Assembly: GCA_021432605.1 (NCBI GenBank)
Contig: MU271143.1
Span: 4,039,277 to 4,103,276 of the forward strand
DNA: 64,000 nt
Reading direction: 5' to 3'
Origin: Coniochaeta sp. PMI_546
Taxonomy: Eukaryota > Ascomycota > Sordariomycetes > Coniochaetales > Coniochaetaceae
Shown piece by piece: positions 21,997-32,187 of this stretch; within the stretch, counting starts at the first letter, position 1; each line of letters starts with the position of its first letter. The notes beneath the pieces are model-generated. The model saw only the letters and a list, made by a program, of their open reading frames with translations. It did no database searches and was not told the origin of the DNA. Position numbers and translations under genes: made by a program.

Positions 21997-22790
21997 AAGT
22001 ATTCGTCTTGAACGGAAGAGACACGGAGTGTGCTGGGAGCGAGGACTTTTTCAGCGACTATCAGACGGGTAGACGGCTGGATTCTAAGACTTCTTCAGAA
22101 ACTATAGACATAGTCTAAAGCCTAGGTAATTAGTGCAGATAGTGGACATATGTTAGACTACTCAATACTACCTATTTGAACAGGGAACTTAGATCGGGAA
22201 TTTACAACATATCTTGTTGCCTTTCTTACATTTACTGCCTTAACCGCCTTTACTACATTTACTACGTTGATTTCTTTTATCTCCCTGATCTTGGCAAGGC
22301 TACAGACAGTTAGTGTCTAGAGTGGCTTGTTCTCAAGTAGCTTATAGGCCGTTCGCTCATCGTCAACGGCAGTCTCTGGCACGGAAACTGTACGATTAAT
22401 TCTCTAATGACAACAAGCATCTTATTCAACTTCGGGAGGCAAGTGAATCCCTGCTGAGCATCTTCTTGCGAAGTAGCCAAGTGCAAATTGGTACTTCAGA
22501 GCGTAATGTGAGAGACCGAAGGTAAAATCTTAAGAAGAGGAAAATAAACTGGATGATGAAGGTCAGAGCAAGATATGCAACTACGCTCTACAAGTACATA
22601 CACCATGATACGGCCAATGAAGCTTTCCCTTCTGAAGGCCATGATGCTGAAGTTGTCTAGAATTCTGGTTATACGTGATGGTCGACCTTACATTTCCATT
22701 AAATCCCCCTCGACTTAAAGTAAAAGACGATATAAGTCTAGTTCCTTGTCCCACATGATGACATTGACGAGCCATAATGGCAAGCCCGTG
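21997..22790. other. Spacer between convergent genes
   Basis: About 800 bases between the 3' ends of the flavin-reductase-like and RTA1-like genes. A low-complexity stretch near 22218-22273 repeats TTTAC/CTTAC-type units. No gene supported. Confidence 0.5.
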
Positions 22791-23720
22791 TCAAATTGAT
22801 CCCAGCTCTACGGATCCTGCCAGCGAACCAACTCCTTTGGCACGGTTTACTGAAGAGAAGAACAAAGAGGGCGAGAAAACAACGAAAGTCCCAATTGCAA
22901 CAGCCATCGGTACCATGTCCAAGCCAATGAGATAGCCCTCCGTACGCATCACATGGCCGTTCCATCCTTCGGAGAGTTCGACAATCCGATACGCGTTTCG
23001 AAGCAGCAGCATGAGCGTCGATATGCACATGGCCACCATCATCGGCCATCCGGCTACGTCTAGCAGCGTCAAAGTCTTCCTCCGCAGCCGAAGCGTCGCT
23101 GCGAGGACAAGCAATGCGAAGACAACGGTGTTACTGAACTGGAAGATGATGCCGGCACGCATTACGCTACCGCCGTGATGAATTTCCTGGAGATCCTCTG
23201 CGGATGACACTTCAACACCTCCAACTGTCTGGATGGCCAAGGCGATCATGTCACAGACCACGAAGCCAGCCCAATAGCACCAGTTCGGGATGTAGAACAG
23301 CCGGGTACCGAGCTTCTCGATACTACTACTGTCAGCTTATGCTCCACGTCATGGAAGGTATGCACCCACATTCTGCAGAAGAGGACATAGTCGGCGGCAG
23401 AGATCAAAACAGGAGTAACAATAAGGCTGCAAAGCTGGATCATGTAGGGCATCCAGTCGCCGGGCTAAGAACCATCAGTTGGACTCATCTTTGAACTTCA
23501 CATTGGTTTGGCTCACTGATGAATGGGCCCAAAACCTCGCGCCCCATCCTATTGTTTCTCCTACAGCAGCTAATGCCAGCGTGAGCATCCAGTAGTGCGA
23601 CCACCGCCCAAGGAGGATTTGCAAAACGCATGTAATGGCTGCGCTACCGAAGTATGCAATGCCAAACAAAGCTGCTGCTTTGCTGGGCAGGTACCCGTAA
23701 AAGTCGACGTTCTCCGACAT
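22791..23720 (-). CDS. RTA1-like lipid-translocating exporter family membrane protein
   Basis: Exons 23720-23517, 23464-23370 and 23322-22791 splice in phase to 276 residues (introns 23465-23516 and 23323-23369). The start MSENVDFYGYLPSKAAALFG matches the usual F-Y-x-Y-x-P-S opening; an in-frame extension to 23819 is less family-like. Seven hydrophobic segments are visible, for example GIAYFGSAAITCVLQILLG, MLTLALAAVGETIGWGARFW, CSLIVTPVLISAADYVLF and MVPMAVAIGTFVVF. Family motifs include IQTVGGVEVSS, GIIFQF and LLRNAYRIVELSEGWNG followed by TEGYLIGLDMVPM. RTA1 proteins are plasma- or internal-membrane proteins linked to resistance to lipid-like toxins and sterol stress; the transported compound here is unknown. 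A Zn2Cys6 regulator is transcribed away from it across 397 bases. Confidence 0.88.
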
Positions 23721-24117
23721 GGCGTTGGCTGCTTGGTTTGGTGTGCGGCTCAAGACTGGGAGCAATGGAGAGCGTAGGGATCTAAGCGCTCGAAGCCATG
23801 AGTGTGAACGACCAAACATCTGGAACGAACACTTTGATCATTTAAGAGGCAACCGTTTGGCTGCTCTTCCCGCACAGAGGCCGCTTCCCTCCGCTGTCCG
23901 TGGAATCGCCGCCCCGTTTGTCCCGGCTTGTGACCATCAGTCACTCAGGGGTTAGGGTTATCTGTAGAAAACGGAGGTTACACAATAGGGATGCCACAAT
24001 TGAGCCCCGCTTTATGCCCGTCATACAGTCCCCAACGGTCCGCGAAATCTCCGCCGAAGCTTGAAGAACGACAAGAGTTTCACACAGGTGACCTTTCTTT
24101 CACGAGAACTCGTCGAT
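23721..24117. promoter_or_regulatory. Divergent promoter, RTA1-like / Zn2Cys6 regulator
   Basis: 397 bases separating two outward-facing start codons. It should contain both promoters; I see no clear CGG-N-CCG triplet pair that would prove control by the adjacent regulator. Confidence 0.45.
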
Positions 24118-26043
24118 ATGCCGCTGAAGCGGGGTCTGGAGCGGAGTTCGTGTGACTTCTGTTTCCGCCGGAAGATCAAGTGCGACCGGCCAGTACGCAC
24201 CACCCAAGGCTTTGAAAAGTGCTCGCAATGCGACGTCCGAGGAGAAGATTGTCGCCTGGACGACTCCAGCGACATGCGTGTCCAGCGGCGCCGAACAATG
24301 GCTCCTCGCGGCGATGATGCGGACATTTCGGGCAGGGACCAACAGGCACTCTCCCGCGAGGCTCGTACTGACCGTGGCAATCAAGACCACCGCCCCGAGT
24401 CTTTCGCCTCGACACCGCTTCCCGGAAATGCCGTGCCCGTTGAACATGATCACGCGGCGTCATTACAGTATCCTAACGGGCTCTTTTTTGATGACGACTT
24501 TGTCTTAAGCAATGACAGTGTCCTCTTCCTTGATCAGATTTTCATGAGTGAGAGCTTTCTGGCGGAAAGGACTGATGGCATGTCGATGACAAATGCAGGA
24601 GACCCTACTCCGAACAGCGCTACCAGCAACATCGAGAATGAGGAGGCTGGTGGTGCACAGCTCGATGGAATCAAAGCCCTCTTTCCCGGTGATGACGCCG
24701 AGATCGTCACCACGGCATTGCATACTTACTTCGACTACGCAGCCTCGTACCTTCCAATCCTGATCGCGGACGCCTTCTGGGCCGATTTTCACGCCAATCG
24801 CTGCAGTCAGTCTCTGCTATATGCCGTGGCCTGTCGTGGGATGCCTTTCACGGGGGCGGCAAATAAATGGCAACTTGAGCAGCAGCTAGCGCGAACATTC
24901 CGAGAAAAATTCCTCGAGGCTCGGGCGGCTGTACTGGATGATGGCGCGGTTGGCCTCGATGATATAGAAGCTCTGGCGCTCATGATCGACTTCGAATATG
25001 ACGATGCCAGTAGTCCACCGCTGCATACAAATCTTGGAAGGCTCTTCCTCACACACGAGTCGCTTGTCGTCATGATGTTGCAGTTCCAGGAGCACGACTA
25101 CGGCAAATCGAATGCGAAGCGATCCGCAACGTTGGCTAGGGCAAGCGAGCGTCGTGTGCTTCTGTACTGGCATATCTATGGCCTCGACGCCTTTCATTGC
25201 CTAGATCGCAGACGGCAATCCCTCATCCCCACTATCTACGCCGCCGACAATGGAAGCACTCTCCAGCACGAAGCCAAGGACTACTTCGACGCTATCCTCG
25301 CGCTCGCCATCATCGCTCGAAACAGCACACAGGCGTTGTGCAGCGTAGCAGCCAAACGGAAAGGCGTGAACCCAAACGACGTGAGATCGATGTACGAGCA
25401 ACTCGCCCTCTGGAGGTCGCACAGCTGTCCGCAACACTTGCGGAGATGTAGAGACGACACCGGCAAGCTGGTCGCTTGGGACGACAACAGCACCAATGGC
25501 GTCGTCCCTGCGCAGGCAAGGCATCTGCAACTTCGCCGCGCGGTCTTGTCTGCACTAGAGATCAACTGTACCATGCAGATCGAGGCCTGTGTGTCTGCTA
25601 GCGGTCTACAGGCCGGCAGCGACCTGGAGACAGTGCAGGCTGCGCTGCAGATCGATTTTGAGAGCGTCCGCGCCTTGAACGAGATGAAGGAAGTTTGCAG
25701 ATGGATGCGCAAGTTCGATGGCGAGAATGGCGGCACCGCGCACCAACAGCATTCTCTAGTTGACCTCGCACCAAATATCTTGCGCAATGCCTGTGCTGGA
25801 TTGTGCTATTGGGCGTGCCAGCGTGGGATAGATATTGTTGAGCGTCAGTCCGGCTCGCCCGCCGTTCAGGCATACACGCGCAGGGGAGGCGGTGATGAAG
25901 AGCAGGTCAATGTGTACAAAGAGACGGCGCAGCTCTTGCGGGACTGTGTAGCAACTGCGGTATCGCACAAAGACACGGCCAAGGTTCTTGAGCGTTTAGA
26001 TGGGCAGCTTACATCGCTCGAGGCGTCGCTGGAGCGGCTCTAA
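24118..26043 (+). CDS. Zn(II)2Cys6 transcription factor
   Basis: One exon, 641 residues from the ATG at 24118 (an upstream TTG in frame is not a plausible start). The binuclear zinc cluster is at the N-terminus with Cys at 12, 15, 22, 35, 38 and 45 (spacing 2-6-12-2-6) in SCDFCFRRKIKCDRP and KCSQCDVRGEDC. A basic linker follows, then the fungal-specific middle homology region beginning near FDYAASYLPILIADAFWADF, with SLLYAVACRGMPF and LGRLFLTHESLVVMM, RRVLLYWHIYGLDAFHCLDR. Such proteins bind CGG-containing promoters in the nucleus and regulate metabolism or export. The adjacent divergent RTA1-like gene is the natural candidate target, by position only. The protein looks complete. Confidence 0.9.
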   Translation: MPLKRGLERSSCDFCFRRKIKCDRPVRTTQGFEKCSQCDVRGEDCRLDDSSDMRVQRRRTMAPRGDDADISGRDQQALSREARTDRGNQDHRPESFASTPLPGNAVPVEHDHAASLQYPNGLFFDDDFVLSNDSVLFLDQIFMSESFLAERTDGMSMTNAGDPTPNSATSNIENEEAGGAQLDGIKALFPGDDAEIVTTALHTYFDYAASYLPILIADAFWADFHANRCSQSLLYAVACRGMPFTGAANKWQLEQQLARTFREKFLEARAAVLDDGAVGLDDIEALALMIDFEYDDASSPPLHTNLGRLFLTHESLVVMMLQFQEHDYGKSNAKRSATLARASERRVLLYWHIYGLDAFHCLDRRRQSLIPTIYAADNGSTLQHEAKDYFDAILALAIIARNSTQALCSVAAKRKGVNPNDVRSMYEQLALWRSHSCPQHLRRCRDDTGKLVAWDDNSTNGVVPAQARHLQLRRAVLSALEINCTMQIEACVSASGLQAGSDLETVQAALQIDFESVRALNEMKEVCRWMRKFDGENGGTAHQQHSLVDLAPNILRNACAGLCYWACQRGIDIVERQSGSPAVQAYTRRGGGDEEQVNVYKETAQLLRDCVATAVSHKDTAKVLERLDGQLTSLEASLERL

Positions 26044-26401
26044 ACAGAGGGGCGACGAACTTGTATTTGGCAAGAGTCCCGTCCGATCGGCTCTCCTGTA
26101 TTCTCTCACGCAAGTTGAGTGTGCATCTTGACCGACTCTCTCGAGGAGTGGTGACCGCACGTCGTACCAGTATGGCGGTTGCCGGCATTAGTCCGCATCG
26201 TCACGTCTGCCGATGAAGCCATCAAAGAACAATATGCAACAGAATGGGGGTTGATATGCACCTATCCCGACGGAAGGCTGCAGCATCGATTTTCAGACGG
26301 CCAGCGTGCCCACGAGACGACTCAGCATCTTGGCACATCCTTACGAGTAGTAAGCCCCGACTCCTCGTGTCTAATACTAGCCCCTGCCACCTCAGCCGTT
26401 G
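26044..26401. other. Spacer between convergent genes
   Basis: 358 bases between the stop codons of the Zn2Cys6 regulator and the HeLo-E2 gene. Nothing else is seen. Confidence 0.5.
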
Positions 26402-27937
26402 TCACCATCTCTTGGCACCGTACGCCATCTCGCTCACCGTGTAGAAATCACCCGCTCCCTCGCCGGGAAATATGATATGCCCCGTCGCGTACTTCCGCGT
26501 CCAGTGTAGGGCCCTCCTCTGGAACTCGTCTTGGTCACTGGTCCACTCCGAGGGCAGCGCGCCTTGAATGGGATCTTCCCAGATTGGCTCGTCGAGAATA
26601 GAGGCCACACTCACGAGGACCTTCTCCAGAGTGAAAGAAGGGGCCCATCCAGACCCAAATAGGTCTGTGCATATGGCTCCATGCGAATCGATGTTTGGAT
26701 GGAGAATCCTGGTCACGAACCAGACCCGCGGCGGACGGAAGGGATAGTAACCATTGAGGTTGAATCGCACGTGGAAGATGCCACCCTCGTATGGTGTGCC
26801 GGTCGGGCCACGGATGGTGCCGAGAAACTTGTCCAGGTTGCATTCGTTGAGCGGCGCGATGGTGAACCACCCGTTGGGCTTTGCCTGTCTCGCCCAGTCC
26901 TTCATCTCCGTAAGCACGCGGCGAGTGAACACGGGCCCCAACTCCTCAGATATGCTTTCATCCGCTTCGTTCGACGGCATGGGAACATCTGCCAAAAGCT
27001 TGGTGCATGCACGGCGATTCTGCGCTTCTAGGGTGCCGAAGTCGATGTGCCCACCGTCGGCCTGCTCTTGATCATGGGAAGCCTCGCGAATGCTCGTGAT
27101 GTGTCCGTCCGAGCTCAGGTGCGATGCAACGTTAGTCTGGGCCGTTACAAAGGTACCGTCAGCGCTGAACGCCGTGTCGATGGTACGGGCCTCGATGGAC
27201 CTGAGGCGAATACTAGCTGCGCTGGACACGACAGTCGCATTGTCGCGCGAGCTCTCCTCGATCTCAATGAGCGCCGCCTCGCTGACTTCTTGGACTGTTT
27301 CAGCCGCTAGTTCTTCTGCTGTCCTGACAACCCTGATATCGCGGCTCAGTTTCTCCAAGTCATCGACCAGGGCCGTGACTTGGGCCAAGAGCGTGGCGGC
27401 TTTCTTCTCATCTCGGATCGACCACTTCGCCTTCTTCCACACGCCCACGCCCTTCTCCCGCGGCTGAACAAAAGCCTGGAATATGGTGACGCGAACACTC
27501 CTCTCACGCTTGCCGCGGAAAACGGCTCGCAAGCGGGTGTACCTGGTGCGAAAAATGGCCGATGAAAAGCCATCAGACGTTAGGCCATCGGCTTCCCCGT
27601 CAGAGTTAGCCTCTCCTGCATGCACATTGAGACCGTATTTCTGGACTAGCTCGTCGGTGTTCGAGAAGAGGCGATAGATGTGGCCCAGCGTCTCGCCGAT
27701 CTGACGGGCCCGGACCTGGGGCGAGTCAAGTGCCTTGTTGTACCCTGCGGGTGAGAAGAAACCCAGCTTCTCAGCCCAGATGAGGAAGACGGCACGTTGG
27801 TTGTCAATCCTCGTCCGGAAGTAGCCAAAGTTCTGGGCCTGGGTCCGAGCGGCATCAACAAACTCCCATGCCTCCAGGGCCGTCTTAAACAGACCTGCCA
27901 GGCCAGCAATCCCGATTGCTAGGCCGGCCACTTCCAT
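26402..27937 (-). CDS. HeLo domain-E2 ubiquitin-conjugating enzyme fusion
   Basis: One uninterrupted exon, 511 residues. Residues 1-220 resemble the HeLo domain of Podospora HET-S: MEVAGLAIGIAGLAGLFKTA, AWEFVDAARTQAQNFGYFRT, then KKAKWSIRDEKKAATLLAQV and VDDLEKL match the same positions of HET-S (VAGLFNN, EYVQLGR, KKTAWALYDGK, VDELEKA). HeLo forms membrane-damaging assemblies in cell death. Residues about 220-335 are a polar linker. Residues 338-485 are a UBC fold: FLGTIRGPTGTPYEGGIFHV, YYPFRPPRVWFVTRILHPNI, then GAICTDLFGSGWAPSFTLEK and WTRKYATG. The HPN triad is 413-415 and the catalytic Cys is C423, the spacing of UBE2D. The E2 lies where HET-S carries its prion-forming tail; no amyloid repeat is visible. 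Divergent from an F-box-like gene. E2 activity and ubiquitin control of HeLo are inference. Confidence 0.9.
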   Translation of the reverse strand: MEVAGLAIGIAGLAGLFKTALEAWEFVDAARTQAQNFGYFRTRIDNQRAVFLIWAEKLGFFSPAGYNKALDSPQVRARQIGETLGHIYRLFSNTDELVQKYGLNVHAGEANSDGEADGLTSDGFSSAIFRTRYTRLRAVFRGKRERSVRVTIFQAFVQPREKGVGVWKKAKWSIRDEKKAATLLAQVTALVDDLEKLSRDIRVVRTAEELAAETVQEVSEAALIEIEESSRDNATVVSSAASIRLRSIEARTIDTAFSADGTFVTAQTNVASHLSSDGHITSIREASHDQEQADGGHIDFGTLEAQNRRACTKLLADVPMPSNEADESISEELGPVFTRRVLTEMKDWARQAKPNGWFTIAPLNECNLDKFLGTIRGPTGTPYEGGIFHVRFNLNGYYPFRPPRVWFVTRILHPNIDSHGAICTDLFGSGWAPSFTLEKVLVSVASILDEPIWEDPIQGALPSEWTSDQDEFQRRALHWTRKYATGHIIFPGEGAGDFYTVSEMAYGAKRW

Positions 27938-28880
27938 TCCGATGGCAACGCGGAACAGGCAGATGCCGGTGTGTCAGAGGCGCTCGAAAACGTGTCAAGG
28001 TCGTAAATCATGAGCGCGATATCATTGCTCTGAGGGGAACCAGGAGCATGGAGGATTTGGTTATAGTGGCCGAGGACCTTCTATGGGATCCTGGCCTGTT
28101 CTTCGTACGATGGGCTGCATATTGTGGCGGAGTGAGCGGGGCTGAGCGGTTGTGTCTCGTTGATCACTTGCGGTTATCACGTGGCTAGAGGTCATGTAAG
28201 TGTGTATGGAAGACCTTCCGCCAATAAACCCATTCTGTAAATTGAGCTCTCTGACTTGGAGTGTATCCGCGAGGATGACTGAATGTCACAAATAATAGGA
28301 TGTATGCTTCTAAGTGCGATTCAAGTCACCGCCTTGCGATGAGAACATAAACGTTGTAACACATCGCACACCTCAGGTAAGTTGATCGGGCTATTCTACG
28401 ATTACAACAGCCATCGAATGAACGGAGTTGGGAGTCACGGATAGCAGATGGAGGAGCGACAAATCGGCATACTCGACATTGACAAGGATGTTTCACTTAT
28501 CTAGACGTCTATTCTTACCTTCATTAACCTAATTTGTCATGTGAACAGGTACTCATAAAGCCTCATAGTTCCTGTCAATGTCAAGTATAGGTAGATATTA
28601 CAATATGCTTAGTCCCAAGAGAATTCTAAGCTAGTATAAACAACTTCATAGACAAGTGCTAATTACAGACAATGGCCTTGCTCTTCTCGAAAGAATGAAA
28701 GGGCTTTGTTGAGAATCTTTGTTGCATATCTTTCTTTCACACGGCCCGAAGACGTACTTGAGTATAAATTGCAAAGATTATCTCCTGCAGAGTAGGCCCT
28801 TTTTGCAGATATTTTTCAACCATACTTGAATCAGTCATCAGCCACTATCCCACCACCCATCTACCAAAACATTAGTCACC
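27938..28880. promoter_or_regulatory. Divergent promoter, HeLo-E2 / F-box-like gene
   Basis: 943 bases between two outward-facing start codons, AT-richer than the genes. The last 100 bases before the F-box-like gene are pyrimidine- and A-rich with TATAAA-like GAGTATAAATTGC near 28759. No repeat was recognised. Confidence 0.5.
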
Positions 28881-29756
28881 ATGTCCGCCGGCATCGCGGA
28901 GCAAGCTGCCATGTCACAGCCCCGGGCCGTTGGCATGAACGACATGCCCCCGGAGATCGTCCTTCAGATATTCTACCAGCTGTTATATGTCATCAACAAT
29001 GGAAGGGGGCACCAATGGCTGACCGAGGACTTCGAGCGCATTACTTCCATGGCGGAGCTGAACAGAATCGCCACGGTTTCCAAGCACGTCTATCGGTGCT
29101 TCAAAGACAGTGAGTTTGCCATCTTCCGCCGCCTCGTCCACTGGACCCTTGTCGACCACTCTGACATCCCCGGCTTCGCTGACCTTGTGATCAAAATCGG
29201 CAGCCTGAAGTTCATGAAAGACCGGCCGACGGATCCTGATGAGATCGAGGGAATTCTGAAGGGGGTCCAGAGAGACGAGTGGCGGAGACGGAGTCGTCGA
29301 CACTTCACGCCTGAAGTGAGCGTCAAGCTCGAACCCAAGCATTATGATGGTGTGTTGGACTGGCTTGCGAGTTACTTTAGAGCCGGCACGATACTGAACA
29401 ACTACTACCGCAGGCTGAATAAGACTGAGAGCCGAGGGATCGGGGTACCGTGTCAGACTTTTGTGATCCATCCGTTTGACGTACTCTACCCACAGAGTGT
29501 GTATGACGTGCCGATGCTACCCAAGAGCGAGCGGGTTGAGTTCTATATCAGTCAACTCCTCGAGGAGGTGGAGAAGTGGAGGAAGCATGTCAAGACGCCG
29601 TGGACGAAGGAGGAGACTGAGTACTTGGATAGTGCCAAAGAGGAGGACAACCCTCTGGCTGAGCCATGCTGTTTGGCGATCGATTGCCCACGCGGGCCAT
29701 GCGATGGTGCAGAGCAGTCATATGCTCTGCAGTGGCTCAATGGCTGGCGGGGGTGA
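28881..29756 (+). CDS. F-box-like protein
   Basis: One exon, 291 residues. Near the N-terminus MNDMPPEIVLQIFYQLLYV has the F-box opening L/M-P-x-E-I-x-x-x-I-F; after an insertion the second half is AELNRIATVSKHVYRCFKDS followed by FAIFRRLV, as in many fungal F-box proteins. The rest (DWLASYFRAGTILNNYYRRL, FYISQLLEEVEKWRKHV) shows no known repeat. F-box proteins bind Skp1 and recruit substrates to SCF ubiquitin ligases in the cytosol or nucleus. The insertion of about 20 residues makes the F-box match moderate, so it may be a degenerate one. It is divergent from the HeLo-E2 gene, which suggests a possible functional link, unproven. A CACC precedes the ATG at 28881. Confidence 0.65.
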   Translation: MSAGIAEQAAMSQPRAVGMNDMPPEIVLQIFYQLLYVINNGRGHQWLTEDFERITSMAELNRIATVSKHVYRCFKDSEFAIFRRLVHWTLVDHSDIPGFADLVIKIGSLKFMKDRPTDPDEIEGILKGVQRDEWRRRSRRHFTPEVSVKLEPKHYDGVLDWLASYFRAGTILNNYYRRLNKTESRGIGVPCQTFVIHPFDVLYPQSVYDVPMLPKSERVEFYISQLLEEVEKWRKHVKTPWTKEETEYLDSAKEEDNPLAEPCCLAIDCPRGPCDGAEQSYALQWLNGWRG

Positions 29757-30597
29757 TTGTGCAAGACTTCTCCTCTGGCAGCGAGATATACCATTCTTGG
29801 TCAAGTAATAGACCATTCGGTTAGTAAGGACAGACTTCTTGAGTAGTCAATAACACAGAGATAATACACGAGTTCCTGTCACTTTTTTAGAGATGAGTGT
29901 GCCTTTTTGTAGACCAGTCTATAATCACATGTGAGATATATGCTGTTATACAATAAAAACATGTCATGAAGTATGCCGTCATTCCGTGTCTCATGATGAT
30001 CGATAAAGCTTTTATGACAAACTCTCCCACGAGAGCTTCACTACCCCTGACGGCAGTAGGTTGATCTGTCCTCAGATATAACCACGAGTGACAATTGAGG
30101 TCCCATAACCCAATGCGTAAGCTAGAGGATGCGACTCAGCAGGAGTTGAAAAAGAAAATAAAACAAAAACGACTGAATTAAGACTAGATAGCAATGCGCC
30201 ACATAGTGTATCTTCCCACTGCCATAATCCAGTCAACTCCCGGGGTAGCTTGGACGGCTCGGCCCTTCGTCCCAACACCCGCACAGGCAAAGGATGACCT
30301 GGAAACAGCTTGGGAATGGGAACGACCGAACGTACCAGTACGAGCTTCCTTTCCCGGCGTTGGGATTCCTCAGACAAATCCACTTCCTCACTGATGATGC
30401 CCACTACGACTGAGCCACGTCAGCACTAAGAACGCTCAAGGCTCCAGACCATGCGTTATACGGACACTCGATGGTGCTTAAATAGGCGTTGTGGTCAAGC
30501 CAATAAGTTTGGAACGATGTGCAGTCTTTTCCCTTATTTCAAGTGAGATCCGTAGTAGACAGCTGATATTCTCTAAGCTCGAGTACAACGAAACAAA
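29757..30597. other. Spacer between F-box-like and NTF2-like genes
   Basis: About 840 bases, 3' UTR of one gene and promoter of the next. Small chance frames only. Confidence 0.5.
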
Positions 30598-31419
30598 ATG
30601 GCGGACGAAAAGGCTACCATATTGGACACAGTCCAGAACTTCATGACTTCGATTTCGTTGAGGCGCCCTCCATTCTCCGAAGCATACAAGTATGTGCTTC
30701 CAGACGCGTGGTGTGTCCTTTCTCACCCGGACGAGGCATGGGTCGCCCGCATCGGGGAAACGATCACCAGAGTCGAGGGGAAGGTTGCAAAAGTTCTGGA
30801 AGGCGGTGCAAAGGAGTTCCGGGAACGAGTCACCGAGCCCGGGCCGGAGGTGTGGGTTCACGAAGACCTTGGGGCTGTTTGGGCGGGTTACCAGGTCTCT
30901 GTCGACGGTAAGGAAGTCAGCCGTGGCATCAACCTTTTCGGCTTACACCGTACCCCGGATGGGTGGAAGATTTCTGGCATCGCGGATACCCAGGCTGAAC
31001 CCGGTTCAGAACTTGAGCCAATTTCCAAGGTTGCGGGCTCCGAGCTGATGAGGCCTATCGACCACTTCCTTCAATGTCTCACAGATCACGAATGGGACAA
31101 GATATGGTCGAATTTGTCGAGCGAGGGCGGCATAACCAACTCCAGACGGAGCATGGGCTTGCTGCAATCCTCGACGTGGCCGGAATTGATTGAGAAGCTC
31201 ACATCGTTGCTGGAGTCGGGCCCTCCAGGGGTGATGCAGGAGGTCCTTTTTGATGTCGAGGCTCGAGTATGTGGGGATTTTGCATTCGTGTGGGCACCGT
31301 TCGTGATCAATATCAACGGCCAGACGACGGACAAGGGTGTCAATATTTTCACTATGCTACGGAAGGACGACAAGTGGACCATTTCTGGCTGCCAAGATAC
31401 AAGCATGCCGACACAATGA
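30598..31419 (+). CDS. Tandem NTF2/SnoaL-like protein
   Basis: One exon, 273 residues, consisting of two similar halves. The first holds WVHEDLGAVWAGYQVSVDGK, GINLFGLHRTPDGWKISGIA and ends with an Asp-Thr-Gln. The second holds RVCGDFAFVWAPFVININGQ, GVNIFTMLRKDDKWTISGCQ and ends with Asp-Thr-Ser. Each half is the cone-shaped alpha+beta barrel of the NTF2/SnoaL (lumazine-binding-like) group. These folds bind small ligands or act as polyketide cyclases, isomerases or scaffold modules; no catalytic residue set can be assigned. No signal peptide, so likely cytosolic. The internal duplication is directly visible: G-x-N-x-F, the W-K/T-I-S-G tetrads and the C-terminal Asp-Thr recur at the same spacing. 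Confidence 0.7.
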   Translation: MADEKATILDTVQNFMTSISLRRPPFSEAYKYVLPDAWCVLSHPDEAWVARIGETITRVEGKVAKVLEGGAKEFRERVTEPGPEVWVHEDLGAVWAGYQVSVDGKEVSRGINLFGLHRTPDGWKISGIADTQAEPGSELEPISKVAGSELMRPIDHFLQCLTDHEWDKIWSNLSSEGGITNSRRSMGLLQSSTWPELIEKLTSLLESGPPGVMQEVLFDVEARVCGDFAFVWAPFVININGQTTDKGVNIFTMLRKDDKWTISGCQDTSMPTQ

Positions 31420-32187
31420 TACATACAGCTAAGCAGGTATACTTAGGGCTGTCTGCTGTGTGCAAGGTCATGCGCACCGCCTTCGTCGCCAACTTGTGAC
31501 CTTCCATTATCTGTCGGGTGGTCCTTCTTGGGTCTCTCTTTACCCAGCCTGTGGCGTCATCGAACATAATCCTGCAGTGATTTACCATGAGTTTTCATCT
31601 TGGCGCCGATGTCACGGTTTGCGTGCTCACTGCCATATGCGTCGCTTCCTTCGACAACGTTCCTGCGTTGTATGTACTTAGTGAAGAATGACCTTCGGGT
31701 CAATGTGATAGGGTTGCTCACTGCGATGCACCGTGATGGTCGTCGAGAGACGACTGCTCGATGGTGCTCGATTGCCCAGCGTTAGCGTTGCCAGCAGCGT
31801 TGACGTCTGCGCACACCTGCATTCTACGTGTCTCTGATGGGGAACGTGTTCGAGGTCGGAACAGGATCTAACCGTTTAGGATAACCAGATACAATGAAAC
31901 AGCACAATTGTCTTCTGTACATGGTCATGGTGAAATCATATAAGGTGAGGCTGCTCGACTATGTCGATACCTATATTGGAGCACATGTGACGTAGTTCGT
32001 TGATCATACATTCGATATAGTGTAACGTAGACATCATCGAGACCTAACCACTTCAACTTGGTCTCATCCAAGCCTTGAGGTACATGGAGATACCAAAAGA
32101 CACCACACTAACCATCTAATGCAGTGCAAGAGTTCAGGAACACCGTTGGGTCACGTCCCTTTGGACGACTTTCCGGGTCCGCAACGC
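31420..32187. other. Spacer between convergent genes
   Basis: About 770 bases. One perfect hairpin (GTCGTC-gaga-GACGAC at 31739-31754) is present and might help 3'-end formation of either gene, but it is short. No gene supported. Confidence 0.5.
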
